22,741 bases of DNA from an uncultured Clostridia bacterium (GTDB lineage: Bacteria > Bacillota > Clostridia > TANB77 > CAG-508). The notes under the pieces were generated by a model. It worked only from the letters and a program-made list of their open reading frames with translations. It did no database searches and was not told the origin of the DNA. Shown piece by piece: positions 8,068 to 16,752 of the stretch (position 1 is its first letter; the number at the start of each line of letters is the position of its first letter). Both the position numbers and the translations under genes were made by a program. Location of the stretch: assembly GCA_934148985.1 (NCBI GenBank), contig CAKPDO010000023.1, positions 1-22,741 of the forward strand, in the 5' to 3' direction.

Positions 8068-8719
8068 TTAAATTTTTCTAGGTTTAAGTTCCAAATAAAT
8101 AGGTTTTTCATTCTCAATCATAGTAGACTTGCCATGTCCTGGGTATACAATAGTATCATCAGGTAAAACAAGTAACTTGTTTACAATAGAGTCCATAATC
8201 TCATCAAAATTAGAAGTAGGCAAATCTGTTCTTCCCCAAGTACCTCTAAACAAAGTATCACCAGAAAACAAAAGTTTCTCCCTTGCTAAATATAATGAGC
8301 ATCCACCTTTAGTATGTCCGTGGTGTATGAATAACCTTAAATTCAAGACTTCCTAAATGGATTAAATCACCATCATCCAATCTAGAATCTGCATCAATTT
8401 CAATCTCTGGAAGACCATCCATAAATTTAGTAAGGTTTATTTCCTTATCATTTAATCCCTCACTATCATCTCTATGAATTAAAACTTTGCCTCCCAATCT
8501 TTCCCTTAGTTCTTTTACACCTGCTATATGGTCCCCATGGCAATGTGTTAGAAAAATATATTTCAAATTTCCATGTAAAATATTTATCATATCGACAATT
8601 CTATCTACATCACCTGCTGGGTCAACAACCATTGTTTCTTTACTACCTTGGTCGAATACTATATAACAATTTGTTTCATCACCTATCCAAGTTGATATTT
8701 TTAATCTCTTTAGTATCAT
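8068..8719 (-). CDS. Metallo-beta-lactamase-fold hydrolase (YqgX/glyoxalase II-like), one +1 recoding site
   Basis: The recoded protein has 216 residues, like YqgX-type hydrolases. Metal-binding motifs are THCHGDH (58-64), HTP-G-HT (His135), GDTLF and the C-terminal PGHG. The frame changes on CGG 8318-8320. Skipping its C turns HTP-R-TY-stop into the family motif HTPGHTKGGCS, so the recoded base directly restores the conserved glycine and the metal-ligand histidine next to it. The zero-frame product would lack three metal ligands. The start ATG lies 6 bases after the relA stop, using AGAAGG inside the relA end as ribosome site, which implies translational coupling. Substrate is unknown; a glutathione-independent thioesterase or hydroxyacyl hydrolase is plausible. 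Confidence 0.88.
8318..8320 (-). other. +1 recoding site, CGGA (hydrolase)
   Basis: The preceding codon is CCA. Skipping the C gives HTP-G-HT, the invariant glycine of this family, so glycine rather than arginine is the likely decoded residue. Confidence 0.92.
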
Positions 8720-8725
8720 TAAATT

Positions 8726-10933
8726 TTAGACCTTCTTTCTTGTTACTTCATAAACACTATCCACTTTACGAATAGCTTTTAAAATAGAATTTAATTCATC
8801 TATGCTCTTAGTTTCTAAAGTAAGTTCTATAATTGCAATTCTATCTTTACCTGTTTTAGCATTAATTCCAACAATATTTGCTTTAGCACTAGACAATGCT
8901 TGAGTAATGTCTGCAAGTAATCCGCTTCTATCATTAGCTGAAATTTCTATATCAACATTATAAGAAGCTTGTTTTTCTTCTACCCAAGAAACATCAATAA
9001 TTCTATTTTCCTCTTTTAGCAAATCTTTAACATTAACGCAATCTTTTCTATGAACAGACACGCCTCTACCTTTTGTAATATAACCTATAATCTCATCACC
9101 TGGAAGAGGATTACAACATTTAGAAAGCTTTACTAGGCAATTATCTATTCCCTTAACTATTATACCATTGCTAGATGGCTTAGCTTTTCTTTCACTTTTT
9201 TCTTTAGACAATTCTTCAAGCTTTTCTTCTATCTCTTCCTCTTTATGGTCTTTTCTATATTCTATAAGCATACGAGCAATTATCTTTCCAGCTGAATTAG
9301 CACCAAATCCAACTGCTGCATACATTTCGTCTATATCTTTATATTTATATCTATTAAGCATAGGAGTAATATAATCAGTTTTAAACAATTTATCATGCGA
9401 AAGTCCAAGTCTTTTTAATTCTTTATCTATAGATTGTTTTCCTTTTTCAATATTCTCTGTCTTTTTCTCTTTTTTAAACCAACTATTTATTTTATTTTTT
9501 GCCTGTGCACTTTTTATAAATTTAAGCCAGTCTAAACTTGGTCCTTTAGAATTATCTGATGTAATTATTTCTATAATATCTCCACTTTTTAAAGGAGTAA
9601 TTATAGGCATCATTTTACTATTTATTTTACATCCTGTCATATGATTTCCAATTTCAGCATGAATAGAATAAGCAAAATCAATTGGAGTTGCACCTTTTGG
9701 TAAGACTTTTATTAATCCTTTTGGAGTAAAAACATATACTTCATCTTCAAATAATTCTTTTTTCAAATTATCTAAAAATTGTTCTGGGTCTTGCATTTCC
9801 TGTTGCCATTCTAATGTTTCTCTTAACCATGCAAGTTTATCTTCTGTTACAACAACATTTTTCTTACCTCTTCCTAAAAAGTTAGCCTCTTTATATGCCC
9901 AGTGTGCTGCTATACCATTTTCGGCAATTTTATGCATATCCCATGTACGAATTTGGACTTCAAATGGAGTTCCTTTTTCTCCTAATAATGTAGTATGTAT
10001 TGATTGATACATATTAGGCTTTGGAACAGCAATATAATCTTTAAATCTTCCAGGCATTGGACTATACATCTCATGTACTACACCTAATGCCGCATAACAA
10101 TCTTTTACAGAATTTACAATAATTCTCATGGCAAATAAGTCATATATTTGGTCTATTGTACAATTATCCCTTACCATTTTTCTATATATAGAGTACAAGT
10201 GTTTGGCTCTTCCTGTAACCTCTGCATCTATTCTTTGTTTTTTCAATTGGACTCTTATGTCTTCCATTATCTTTTCTATAAATGTTAGTCTTTCATCTTT
10301 TTTCTTATTTATACCTTCAACTAATTCATAATATTTTTCAGGATACATATATTTAAATCCTAGGTCCTCTAATTCTGCTTTTATAGAATATAGACCCAAT
10401 CTATTTGCAAGGGGAGCATATAATTCTAGTGTTTCCTTTGCATTTGCAATTTGCCTATCTCTTTTTAAATATTTTAAAGTTCTCATATTATGAAGTCTGT
10501 CTGCAAGTTTTATCAGTATGACTCTTATGTCTTTTCCCATTGCTAAAAACATTCTTCTATAATTTTCGACTTGAGTTTCTTCTACTGTTGCAAATTGAAT
10601 AGAACTAAGTTTCGTAACACCTGCAACCATATCTGAAATCTCTTCGCCAAACATATCTGTTAAATCCTTTTGTGTTACATCAGTATCTTCTACAACATCA
10701 TGAAGAAGTGCTGCACAAAGTGTATTTTCATCCATTCCAATTGAAGCTAAGATATAAGCAACATTTAAAGGATGAATTATATACGGTTCTCCCGAGCCTC
10801 TCTTTTGGTCTTTATGTTTTTCAGCCGCCAAATTGTATGCTTTCATTATTAACTTCGTATCTACTTTTCTTGATACCTCTTTTTTCTTTGATATTACATC
10901 ATTAATTGTTATTTCATCTTTACCTTCTGCCAT
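8726..10933 (-). CDS. relA: Bifunctional (p)ppGpp synthetase/hydrolase RelA/SpoT family
   Basis: This enzyme makes and degrades the stringent-response alarmone (p)ppGpp. It has 735 residues, the usual size for a long Rel protein. Order of domains: HD hydrolase with LLHDVVEDT and LADRLHNMRTL (both motifs intact, so hydrolysis is expected); synthetase with PGRFKDYIAVPKPNMYQSIH and EVQIRTWDMH; TGS (VYVFTPKGLIKVLPKGATPIDFAYSIH, in two parts); a zinc-finger/RIS-like block with CCNPLPGDEIIGY; and a C-terminal ACT domain (NDRSGLLADITQAL). AAAGGGGG precedes the ATG. It starts 13 bases after recJ ends and is coupled to the hydrolase. It has no zero-frame CGG in 735 codons, a useful contrast with both operon neighbours, which do. 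Confidence 0.97.
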   Translation of the reverse strand: MAEGKDEITINDVISKKKEVSRKVDTKLIMKAYNLAAEKHKDQKRGSGEPYIIHPLNVAYILASIGMDENTLCAALLHDVVEDTDVTQKDLTDMFGEEISDMVAGVTKLSSIQFATVEETQVENYRRMFLAMGKDIRVILIKLADRLHNMRTLKYLKRDRQIANAKETLELYAPLANRLGLYSIKAELEDLGFKYMYPEKYYELVEGINKKKDERLTFIEKIMEDIRVQLKKQRIDAEVTGRAKHLYSIYRKMVRDNCTIDQIYDLFAMRIIVNSVKDCYAALGVVHEMYSPMPGRFKDYIAVPKPNMYQSIHTTLLGEKGTPFEVQIRTWDMHKIAENGIAAHWAYKEANFLGRGKKNVVVTEDKLAWLRETLEWQQEMQDPEQFLDNLKKELFEDEVYVFTPKGLIKVLPKGATPIDFAYSIHAEIGNHMTGCKINSKMMPIITPLKSGDIIEIITSDNSKGPSLDWLKFIKSAQAKNKINSWFKKEKKTENIEKGKQSIDKELKRLGLSHDKLFKTDYITPMLNRYKYKDIDEMYAAVGFGANSAGKIIARMLIEYRKDHKEEEIEEKLEELSKEKSERKAKPSSNGIIVKGIDNCLVKLSKCCNPLPGDEIIGYITKGRGVSVHRKDCVNVKDLLKEENRIIDVSWVEEKQASYNVDIEISANDRSGLLADITQALSSAKANIVGINAKTGKDRIAIIELTLETKSIDELNSILKAIRKVDSVYEVTRKKV

Positions 10934-10946
10934 AATTTATCCCCCT

Positions 10947-12646
10947 TTATATAGATTTCATCATATCTTTTAAATTTATTTGGATACTATCTGTTCCATT
11001 AAAAGAATTTATCTCTAGATTTCCAGCTACATCTATTTTATCTCCTATTGTAAATTCTGATGAAAAATGTCCTAAATTAAAACCTATAGCATTTACATAT
11101 GTATTGTTATTGCTTTTTAAACTCAGTTTTAAGTGTTTTCCATCTGATAAGCTTCTTATAGATTCAATCTTTAAGCCCTTAAATGCAAATATAGGCTGAG
11201 TATTAGCTTCTCCAAATGGTTCTAAAAGTGATAAGCTTTCTACCATTTGCTTATTTATTTCATCTATATTTAATACTGCATCAATATTCAAAACAGGTAC
11301 AAACTCTGAAATATCCGCTTCTTTTGCTAAAGTTAAAAGTGCTTGTTTAAAGTTTTTAAAATCAGCTTTTGCAACACTTACTCCAACAGCCATACTATGT
11401 CCACCAAATCCTACTAAATAATCTTTGCAATTCATTAAAGCATCATGCAAGTCAAAGCCTTGAATACTTCTTCCTGAACCTTTTCCTACTTCTTTATCGT
11501 CCTCAAAACAAATTAAAATTGACGGTTTATAATACATTTCTGTTATCTTTGATGATACAATACCTATTACGCCTGTATGCCACTTGTTTCCACCCAAAAT
11601 TATAATATCATCATTTTCTAGATGTTTTGATTTAATTTGTTCATTTGCATCTTCAAATATGTATTTTTCTCGTGATTGTCTTTCATTATTAAATTCTTTT
11701 ATTTCTCCAGCAAGTAATGTTGCCTTTTCTAAATTATTTTCTAATAAAAGCTCCAATGCTTTATAACTATGTCCCATTCTACCACAAGCATTAATTCTCG
11801 GAGCAACTCCAAAAGAAATAGATGTAGAGTCAATTTTACTATATCCGTATTTCGTTTAAAATCGCTTTTAAGCCAATATTTTTAGTACATCCCACAAGTT
11901 TTAGACCAAGTTTTGTTATCACTCGATTTTCATCTACTAAAGGAACTATATCCGAAATTGTACCAATTGCTACAATATCTAAATATTTCAAATATTCTTT
12001 TTCCTCTAAATTCATTTTCATGCTTATAGCTTGAGCTAATTTGAAAGCAACACCAACTCCAGCAAGTTCTCTAAATGGATATTTATTATCTTTTCTTTTA
12101 CAATCTATAACAGCTAAAGCATCAGGTAAGGTTTCAGCTGGTTCATGGTGGTCTGTTACAATTGTTTCAATTCCAAATTTTTTTGCATATTCAATCTCTT
12201 TATTTCCTGTAATTCCACAATCAACGGTTATCATTAACGTGTAATTTTCCTTAGCTATTTTTTCAATCGCATCTTTATTTAAACCATATCCCTCACTTAA
12301 TCTATTTGGAATATAATTTCCGCACTTCTAGTCCTCTATCTTTAAAAAAGCTTTTTAAAACTGTAGAACTTGTTATTCCATCTACATCATAATCTCCAAA
12401 TATGATAGTTTTCTCTTTATTTTCAATTGCTTGTATTATTCTTTGAACTGCTTTTTCCATGTCTGGCATTTCAAACGGATTGTGAAAGTCATGCCTATTT
12501 GGATTTAAAAATATTTCTGCATTTTGAACTGTTATTCCTCTATTTGCTAGTATTTTTGAAATTAAACTGTTTAGCCCATATTTTTGCTGCAATTTTAATT
12601 CTTCTTGCTTATTTTCGTTTTCATAGTATTTCCATTTTTTCCCCAT
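10947..12646 (-). CDS. recJ: Single-stranded-DNA exonuclease RecJ, two +1 recoding sites
   Basis: RecJ is the 5'-3' ssDNA exonuclease of recombination and mismatch repair. In the standard code it falls into three fragments. Treating CGG at 12320-12322 and 11845-11847 as CGGN-glycine yields 565 residues, shorter than Bacillus RecJ but complete through the core: IIFGDYDVDGITSS, YIPNRLSEGYG, ITVDCGITG, VTDHHEPAETLPDA, FGVAPRINACGRMGH, GVIGIVSSKI, GFGGHSMAVGVSV and a C-terminal OB-like domain. The second site sits between NEI and YSKIDSTSISFGVAPRINA. Predicted glycines are residues 109 and 267. AAAGGA precedes the ATG. It is the first gene of recJ-relA-hydrolase. As an essential-type repair gene with no other damage, it argues against simple decay. 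Confidence 0.9.
11845..11847 (-). other. +1 recoding site, CGGA (recJ site 2)
   Basis: The preceding codon is ATA. Zero-frame reading is R-I-stop. Skipping the C gives G-YSKIDSTSISFG and joins the DHH half to the DHHA1 half. Confidence 0.88.
12320..12322 (-). other. +1 recoding site, CGGA (recJ site 1)
   Basis: The preceding codon is GTG. Zero-frame reading stops after R-K-L-Y-S-K. Skipping the C gives EV-G-NYIPNRLSEGYG, the conserved YIPNR block. Confidence 0.88.
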
Positions 12647-12682
12647 TGTTTTTCCTTTCGTAATATTAATTCTTTGATTGTC

Positions 12683-12711
12683 ATTTTACTACATTGATGG
12701 AAAAATAGCAA
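12683..12711 (-). promoter_or_regulatory. Putative promoter of the recJ-relA-hydrolase operon
   Basis: On the minus strand TTGCTA (12706-12711) and TAAAAT (12683-12688) have a 17-base spacer and lie about 37 bases upstream of the recJ start. Confidence 0.45.
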
Positions 12712-12801
12712 GAGGCACAATTTTTTCTCCTTTGCATAATATAAGGTATATCTTAAACATTTTTAGTAGATAATAATTATTGAAGAAAGGGGTTCATAAA
12801 A

Positions 12802-13662
12802 ATGAAATCTTTGTGTATAAAAACCAATAATAATAAAGCAATTAATTATCTACTAGATAATTTGAATAAAATAGATTTAAAGGATGTTTATTTTTCATGC
12901 CATAAATTCAATATTTATAATAATATTTTTATTCATTACAAAGGCACAGAGGAAAATTTGTTTTTTAGCACAATTGCTAATATTTTATCTTTTTTAGTTT
13001 TAGACATTTATGAAGATAGTATTACAAGAAATATTTTGCAAAAAGAATATTTTTATTTTGATAAATTTGAACAAAGTATTATTTTAGATAAATTTTACGA
13101 AAATCGTTTAGAAAGTGCAGAAGATTTTGAAATTAAAGAAAATATTTTATTTGAAGCTTTTTATAACTTTTTTAAAGATAGTAAAACCTCTGTTTGCACA
13201 AAACTTTATTTAAAAGGTTTTATTACTTTTAGACTAAAAAAATATATTGATGAATTAGAATCTAGCATTGATAGTTCTGTTAATCAATATTTAATAGAGA
13301 AAGAATATCAAGAATTTGTTTCTTTACTTAAGGTTTATATTAATTCTGAGGGATATAATTCTGATTTGGTACATTTGTTTTATAGAAATAGTAATAAAAA
13401 TGTAGACGCTGTTTTGCTTGATAAAGATAAAAATGTTATTGATACTAGTATTAATTTACTTAGTGCCAAGTATTTATCTGATATTAGTTTTTCTTCTTCT
13501 GATATGATTTTGAATACTTTACTTAATTTGCTTCCTAGAAGAATTTTTATTCATTTAGGTGATAGTGATGATGAAGATGAATTTGTATGTACTTTGGAAG
13601 CTATTTTTGAGGGACGAATTGTTGTTTGTTTTGATGTGGATGTTGGGGTGAAAAAGCAGTAG
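12802..13662 (+). CDS. ytxC: Putative sporulation protein YtxC
   Basis: The protein has 286 residues, with no signal peptide or clear membrane helix. The segment FITFRLKKYIDELESSIDSSVNQYLIEKEYQEFVSLLK (split over 146-185) and the C-terminal LLPRRIFIHLGD resemble the YtxC family (PF08812), a poorly characterised protein found in endospore formers. The N-terminal third is divergent and the C-terminus is acidic (DSDDEDE). AAAGGGG precedes the ATG. It is transcribed divergently from recJ and ends at a strong terminator, so it is probably monocistronic. No zero-frame CGG occurs. The family assignment rests on remembered motifs. Confidence 0.75.
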   Translation: MKSLCIKTNNNKAINYLLDNLNKIDLKDVYFSCHKFNIYNNIFIHYKGTEENLFFSTIANILSFLVLDIYEDSITRNILQKEYFYFDKFEQSIILDKFYENRLESAEDFEIKENILFEAFYNFFKDSKTSVCTKLYLKGFITFRLKKYIDELESSIDSSVNQYLIEKEYQEFVSLLKVYINSEGYNSDLVHLFYRNSNKNVDAVLLDKDKNVIDTSINLLSAKYLSDISFSSSDMILNTLLNLLPRRIFIHLGDSDDEDEFVCTLEAIFEGRIVVCFDVDVGVKKQ

Positions 13663-13664
13663 AT

Positions 13665-13706
13665 AATAAACCTCTTATGTCGTACTTTATATAAGAGGTT
13701 TATTTT
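13665..13706 (+). terminator. Intrinsic terminator of ytxC
   Basis: A perfect 14-bp stem (13665-13678 with 13691-13704) and 12-base loop begin 2 bases after the ytxC stop; TTTTG follows. Confidence 0.8.
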
Positions 13707-13931
13707 GATTTGTGTGCTATAATTTTCATTTAAAAAGATTATAAAAGTTTTAAGTATTCCGGATGAAGAAATTTTGAAATATATAAAAAAATAAACTATT
13801 TCACATTTTTATATTATTTTACTGTCCTAAAAATGGAGTGCATAACAAGAGATAAAAGCTGGGAGCAAACTCTAAAAAATAGAGGTAAAATTATTTACAA
13901 AAAAATAGAGGTAAAATTATTTACAAAAAAC
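13707..13931. other. Non-coding stretch with ORF remnants
   Basis: No convincing gene is visible. A short open frame in 13730-13793 ends ...LSIPDEEILKYIKK-stop but has no start codon or ribosome site. A 33-codon ORF at 13833-13934 (MECITRDKSWEQTL...) also lacks a ribosome site and reads through the tandem repeat. Both look like decayed coding sequence. Confidence 0.4.
13874..13930. repeat. Tandem duplication, 26-bp period, two copies
   Basis: The unit AAAAATAGAGGTAAAATTA... TTTAC occurs twice in immediate succession (TAGAGG at 13880 and 13906) with nearly identical sequence. It could be the end of a lost mobile element, but no transposase is visible. Confidence 0.8.
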
Positions 13932-13960
13932 TAGACAAATCTGAATAAATGCTATATAAT
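13932..13960 (+). promoter_or_regulatory. Promoter of the structured RNA
   Basis: TAGACA (13932-13937) and TATAAT (13955-13960) have a 17-base spacer, placing a transcription start near 13967. Confidence 0.7.
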
Positions 13961-13966
13961 TGAAAT

Positions 13967-14100
13967 ATACTAATAAATAGATAAACAATTGAGGTGGACG
14001 ATTTTGCCTTCCACGCACCAAATAATTGGTTTAAGAGATGTAGGGACTTGGCAGACCTACCAATTGTCCAAAAGCAATAGAGTAAAATCTATTGCTTTTT
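13967..14100 (+). ncRNA. Structured non-coding RNA with cloverleaf-like fold, unknown family
   Basis: A promoter and an intrinsic terminator bracket about 134 bases with no ORF. A closing helix ACAATTG/CAATTGT (13985-13991 with 14061-14067) encloses three hairpins: GTGGA/TCCAC (13994-13998 with 14010-14014, 11-base loop), ACCAA/TTGGT (14017-14021 with 14026-14030) and GTAGG/CCTAC (14040-14044 with 14056-14060, 11-base loop). TGCC (14005-14008) in the first loop can pair with GGCA (14050-14053) in the third, like a tRNA elbow or a kissing-loop riboswitch. CCA follows the closing helix. There is no canonical T-loop, D-loop GG or CCG-containing anticodon, so I do not call it a tRNA. The terminator does not overlap the fold, which argues for a free small RNA. 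Confidence 0.65.
14071..14100 (+). terminator. Intrinsic terminator of the structured RNA
   Basis: An 11-bp stem (14071-14081 with 14088-14098) with loop GTAAAA is followed by TT and CT; the stem itself ends in a T run. Confidence 0.85.
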
Positions 14101-14129
14101 CTAATATAAAATATTTTTGCTTAACAAAG

Positions 14130-14207
14130 TTTCACGTTTTTGGCACATCATTTTGATATAACTTTCACGTTTTTGATAGATGATTATATTCAAAGTTTCA
14201 CGTTTTT
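14130..14207. repeat. Three direct repeats of TTTCACGTTTTT with exact 33-bp spacing
   Basis: Copies lie at 14130-14141, 14163-14174 and 14196-14207, each followed by an imperfect ATCA/ATGA motif. The exact three-turn phasing upstream of spoVB suggests an array of protein-binding sites; no known operator is recognised. Confidence 0.75.
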
Positions 14208-14281
14208 AATACATCACTCTCTTTTTATAAAAATTTCAAATCAAAAGTTCTTTTTTCTTCATCTCCTAATACTATTAAACT

Positions 14282-15605
14282 ATGAAAAGATTTAAAGTAT
14301 TTATATTAAACTCACTATTAATGGTAGGAAGTTCATTATTCCTACAAATAATAAGGCTAATCTTCAACATCTATGTTTCAAACCAAATAGAAAGAGAAGC
14401 ACTTGGAGTATTTCAATTAATCATGACCGCATATATGTTTGGTATAACACTTGCCGCTTCTCGGAATTAATATAACATCGACTAGAATTGTATCAGAAGA
14501 ATTAGCAATTGGAAATCATCAAGGTATAAAAAAATCAATAATAAAATGCATAATAATAAGTCTATTATTTGGATTTACATCATGTATAATATTTTGTATA
14601 AATGCACCATTTATTGCAAAAATCTGTTTTCATAATAAAGTAGGAAACTCTGTTGTATATTTAATTTCAATTGCACTACCAATGATAGCAATATCAAGTT
14701 CAATCTCTGGATATTTTACAGCTGTTAGACGAGTTTATAAATCAGTCCTTGCAAATTTTCTAGAATATATTGCCAAAATTATTATAACCATTTTTTTACT
14801 AAAAAAATATATCCCAACAGGAAATATCGAAAACATATGTTTTGCATTAATATTAGGAGATGTTTTATCTGAAGTTTGTTCCTTTACATATAATATATTT
14901 GTTTTTATATTCGATTTGAATATAAAAATAGATAGCACTAGCATAGGAAAAAATAATCATTTTCTACATAGAATATTTAGGATTTTACTTCCTGTGGCAT
15001 TTACATCCTACATCCGCTCAGGACTTTCAACACTAAAGCAACTCATAATACCATCTAGTCTAGAAAAAAATGGAATAAATTGCGAAGCGGCACTTGCTGA
15101 ATATGGCACAATAACAGGTATGGCAATGCCAATTGTACTATTCCCCGCAACATTTTTGACAGCTGTATCGGGTCTTTTAATTCCAGAATTTTCTAGATAT
15201 TATGTAAAAAAAGATTATATAAAAATAAAAAAATATTCTGATAAGTTGATAGTGGGTTCATTTTTATTTGCTCTTTTTCTCACATTTTTATATATCATTT
15301 TAGGAAACAAACTAGGAGAAATTATATACCATGATGTTCAAGTCGGAATTTATATAAAAATGTTTGCCCCTCTTATTCCTTTTATGTATGTTGATATTGT
15401 TGTTGATAATATTTTAAAAGGATTAGATGCTCAGGTTAACGTTCTTTTTATTAATATTATTGATTTATTAGTTAGTATTAGCTTTATTTTCTTTTTTGTT
15501 CCTGTATTTGGAATTAAAGGATTTATTGCATCTATTTTTGCAAGTGAGATTTTAAATTTTGCACTTAGTTTGAAAAAGTTGTTGGATTTGGAGAAAAGTT
15601 GGTAG
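14282..15605 (+). CDS. spoVB: Stage V sporulation protein B (MOP-superfamily lipid II flippase-like), one +1 recoding site
   Basis: SpoVB is a polytopic membrane protein needed for spore cortex synthesis, related to MATE/MurJ-type flippases. The recoded protein has 440 residues. The N-terminal FILNSLLMVGSSLFLQIIRL starts helix 1, followed by FQLIMTAYMFGITLAAS-G-INITSTRIVSEE, the typical SpoVB block, and about twelve hydrophobic segments. The frame changes at CGG 14462-14464; skipping C gives Gly61, conserved in SpoVB, while the zero frame is R-N-stop. No Shine-Dalgarno sequence is visible before ATG 14282, unlike every other gene here; TAATACTAT only 8 bases upstream could be a -10 of an almost leaderless transcript. 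It converges on rlmN across a large palindrome. Confidence 0.88.
14462..14464 (+). other. +1 recoding site, CGGA (spoVB)
   Basis: The preceding codon is TCT. Skipping the C gives LAAS-G-INIT; the zero frame terminates two codons later after only 62 residues. Confidence 0.9.
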
Positions 15606-15607
15606 CA

Positions 15608-15674
15608 TGACCCATTGGGACCGGTTCTTTTTGGGTCCATTTTTGCCCCAAAAAGAACCGGTCCCAATGGGTCA
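15608..15674. repeat. Perfect 28-bp GC-rich palindrome with 11-base loop
   Basis: The arms 15608-15635 and 15647-15674 are exactly complementary and contain GGGACCGGTTC. The element lies between the convergent stop codons of spoVB and rlmN. There is no U-tract on either side, so it is not a classical terminator, though it would block polymerases or exonucleases. Composition differs sharply from the surroundings, suggesting a mobile palindromic (REP/MITE-like) element. Confidence 0.85.
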
Positions 15675-15684
15675 CAATGGGTCA
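15665..15684. repeat. 10-bp tandem duplication beside the palindrome
   Basis: CAATGGGTCA occurs at 15665-15674 (end of the palindrome arm) and again at 15675-15684, where it supplies the rlmN stop codon (TGA, minus strand). It may be a target-site or slippage footprint. Confidence 0.7.
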
Positions 15685-16701
15685 CAAATTCTTTCTTCTA
15701 AGCTGTCCACATGCTGCATCAATATCAGAACCAAGTTCACGTCTAACAGTAGCAACAATGCCATGGTCATTCAAATAATCTCTAAACTTCAAAATATTCT
15801 CATTTGAGCTCTTATCAAATTTGCCATTCTCAATTTTATTAATAGGAATTAAATTAACATGGCAAATCATCCCTTTAAGTAATTTTACTAATTGTTTTGC
15901 ATCTTCTAAATTATCATTATTATCTTTAGCTAATGCATACTCAAAAGAAATTCTTCTATTTGTTGTTTTAATATAATCTTTGCATGCTTTCATCAATTCT
16001 TCAATATTATATCTATTGTTTACAGGCATCATCGAGCTTCTCTTCTCATCAGTTGTTGCATGTAAAGAAATAGATAAAGTACATTGAATATTTTCTTCAG
16101 CCAATTTATAAATCATAGGCACTAATCCACTTGTAGATACACTAATGTGCCTTGCTCCAATATTAATTCCTTTTGGATTATTTATAATTCTAATAGCATT
16201 TACAACATTATCATAATTGTCCAATGGTTCTCCTATTCCCATAAATACTACGTTTGAAATTTTTATATTCTCATCTCTTTCAACAGCTAAAAGTTCTTCT
16301 ACAATTTCCCCTGAAGTTAAACTTCTAATAAAGGCTATACCTGTTGAAGCACAGAACTTGCATCCCATTTTACATCCTATTTGAGAAGATACACACAAAC
16401 TATATCCATGATGATATTTCATTAAAACCGTTTCTATTGCATTTCCATCTAATACATCGAACAAATATTTTATTGTTCCGTCTGAGGCTACTTGTTTTCT
16501 TAAAATATTGAAAATACACAATGAATAATTTTGCTTTAATTTTTCCCTTAATTCTAATGATAAATTTGTCATTTCATCAAATGAGGTTACATTTTCCCTG
16601 TAAATCCAATTGAATATCTGTTCAGCTCTAAATGGCTTTTCTCCTATACTAATTAGCTCTTGTTTTAATTCTTCTAAATTATAATCTTTTATATTTTTCA
16701 T
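15682..16701 (-). CDS. rlmN: Dual-specificity 23S rRNA/tRNA adenine-C2 methyltransferase RlmN
   Basis: RlmN is a radical-SAM enzyme methylating A2503 of 23S rRNA and A37 of some tRNAs. The 339 residues match the usual length. The radical-SAM cluster motif is C110-x3-C114-x2-C117 in GCKMGCKFCAST; MGIGEPLDNYDNV, SVSTSGLVP, SLHATTDEKRSSMMP and the C-terminal AACGQL (Cys331, substrate-bridging cysteine) are present. GGAGGG precedes the ATG. Transcription is divergent from the bactofilin-like gene with overlapping promoter elements. There is no zero-frame CGG. Because RlmN modifies tRNA position 37 next to the anticodon, it is one of the few decoding-related genes here, but it is universal and no special link to CGGN decoding is implied. 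Confidence 0.97.
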   Translation of the reverse strand: MKNIKDYNLEELKQELISIGEKPFRAEQIFNWIYRENVTSFDEMTNLSLELREKLKQNYSLCIFNILRKQVASDGTIKYLFDVLDGNAIETVLMKYHHGYSLCVSSQIGCKMGCKFCASTGIAFIRSLTSGEIVEELLAVERDENIKISNVVFMGIGEPLDNYDNVVNAIRIINNPKGINIGARHISVSTSGLVPMIYKLAEENIQCTLSISLHATTDEKRSSMMPVNNRYNIEELMKACKDYIKTTNRRISFEYALAKDNNDNLEDAKQLVKLLKGMICHVNLIPINKIENGKFDKSSNENILKFRDYLNDHGIVATVRRELGSDIDAACGQLRRKNL

Positions 16702-16722
16702 ATTCCCTCCAAAACTTTATCT

Positions 16723-16751
16723 ATTATATTACAAATACTTCTAAAAATCAA
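16723..16751 (-). promoter_or_regulatory. Putative promoter of rlmN
   Basis: On the minus strand TTGATT (16746-16751) and TATAAT (16723-16728) have a 17-base spacer, 21 bases from the start codon. Confidence 0.6.
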
Positions 16752-16752
16752 C

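Noticed and set aside
7845..8166. Overlapping plus-strand ORFs of 74-78 codons near 7845-8166
   Set aside because: They are antisense to the 60-residue gene, its promoter and the hydrolase end, and have no ribosome sites or protein-like composition.
12802..13662. ytxC as a phage or accessory gene because of low similarity in its N-terminal third
   Set aside because: The C-terminal two thirds fit the YtxC family and the base composition matches the neighbouring spore genes.
13833..13934. 33-codon ORF MECITRDKSWEQTL...
   Set aside because: It has no ribosome site and half of it is the 26-bp tandem repeat read in two frames; it is probably a remnant.
13985..14070. A true tRNA, perhaps the CGGN decoder
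   Set aside because: The fold is cloverleaf-like, but there is no TTCRA-type T-loop, no D-loop GG, an anticodon-arm loop without CCG, and 11-base outer loops. Calling it a tRNA would be overreach.
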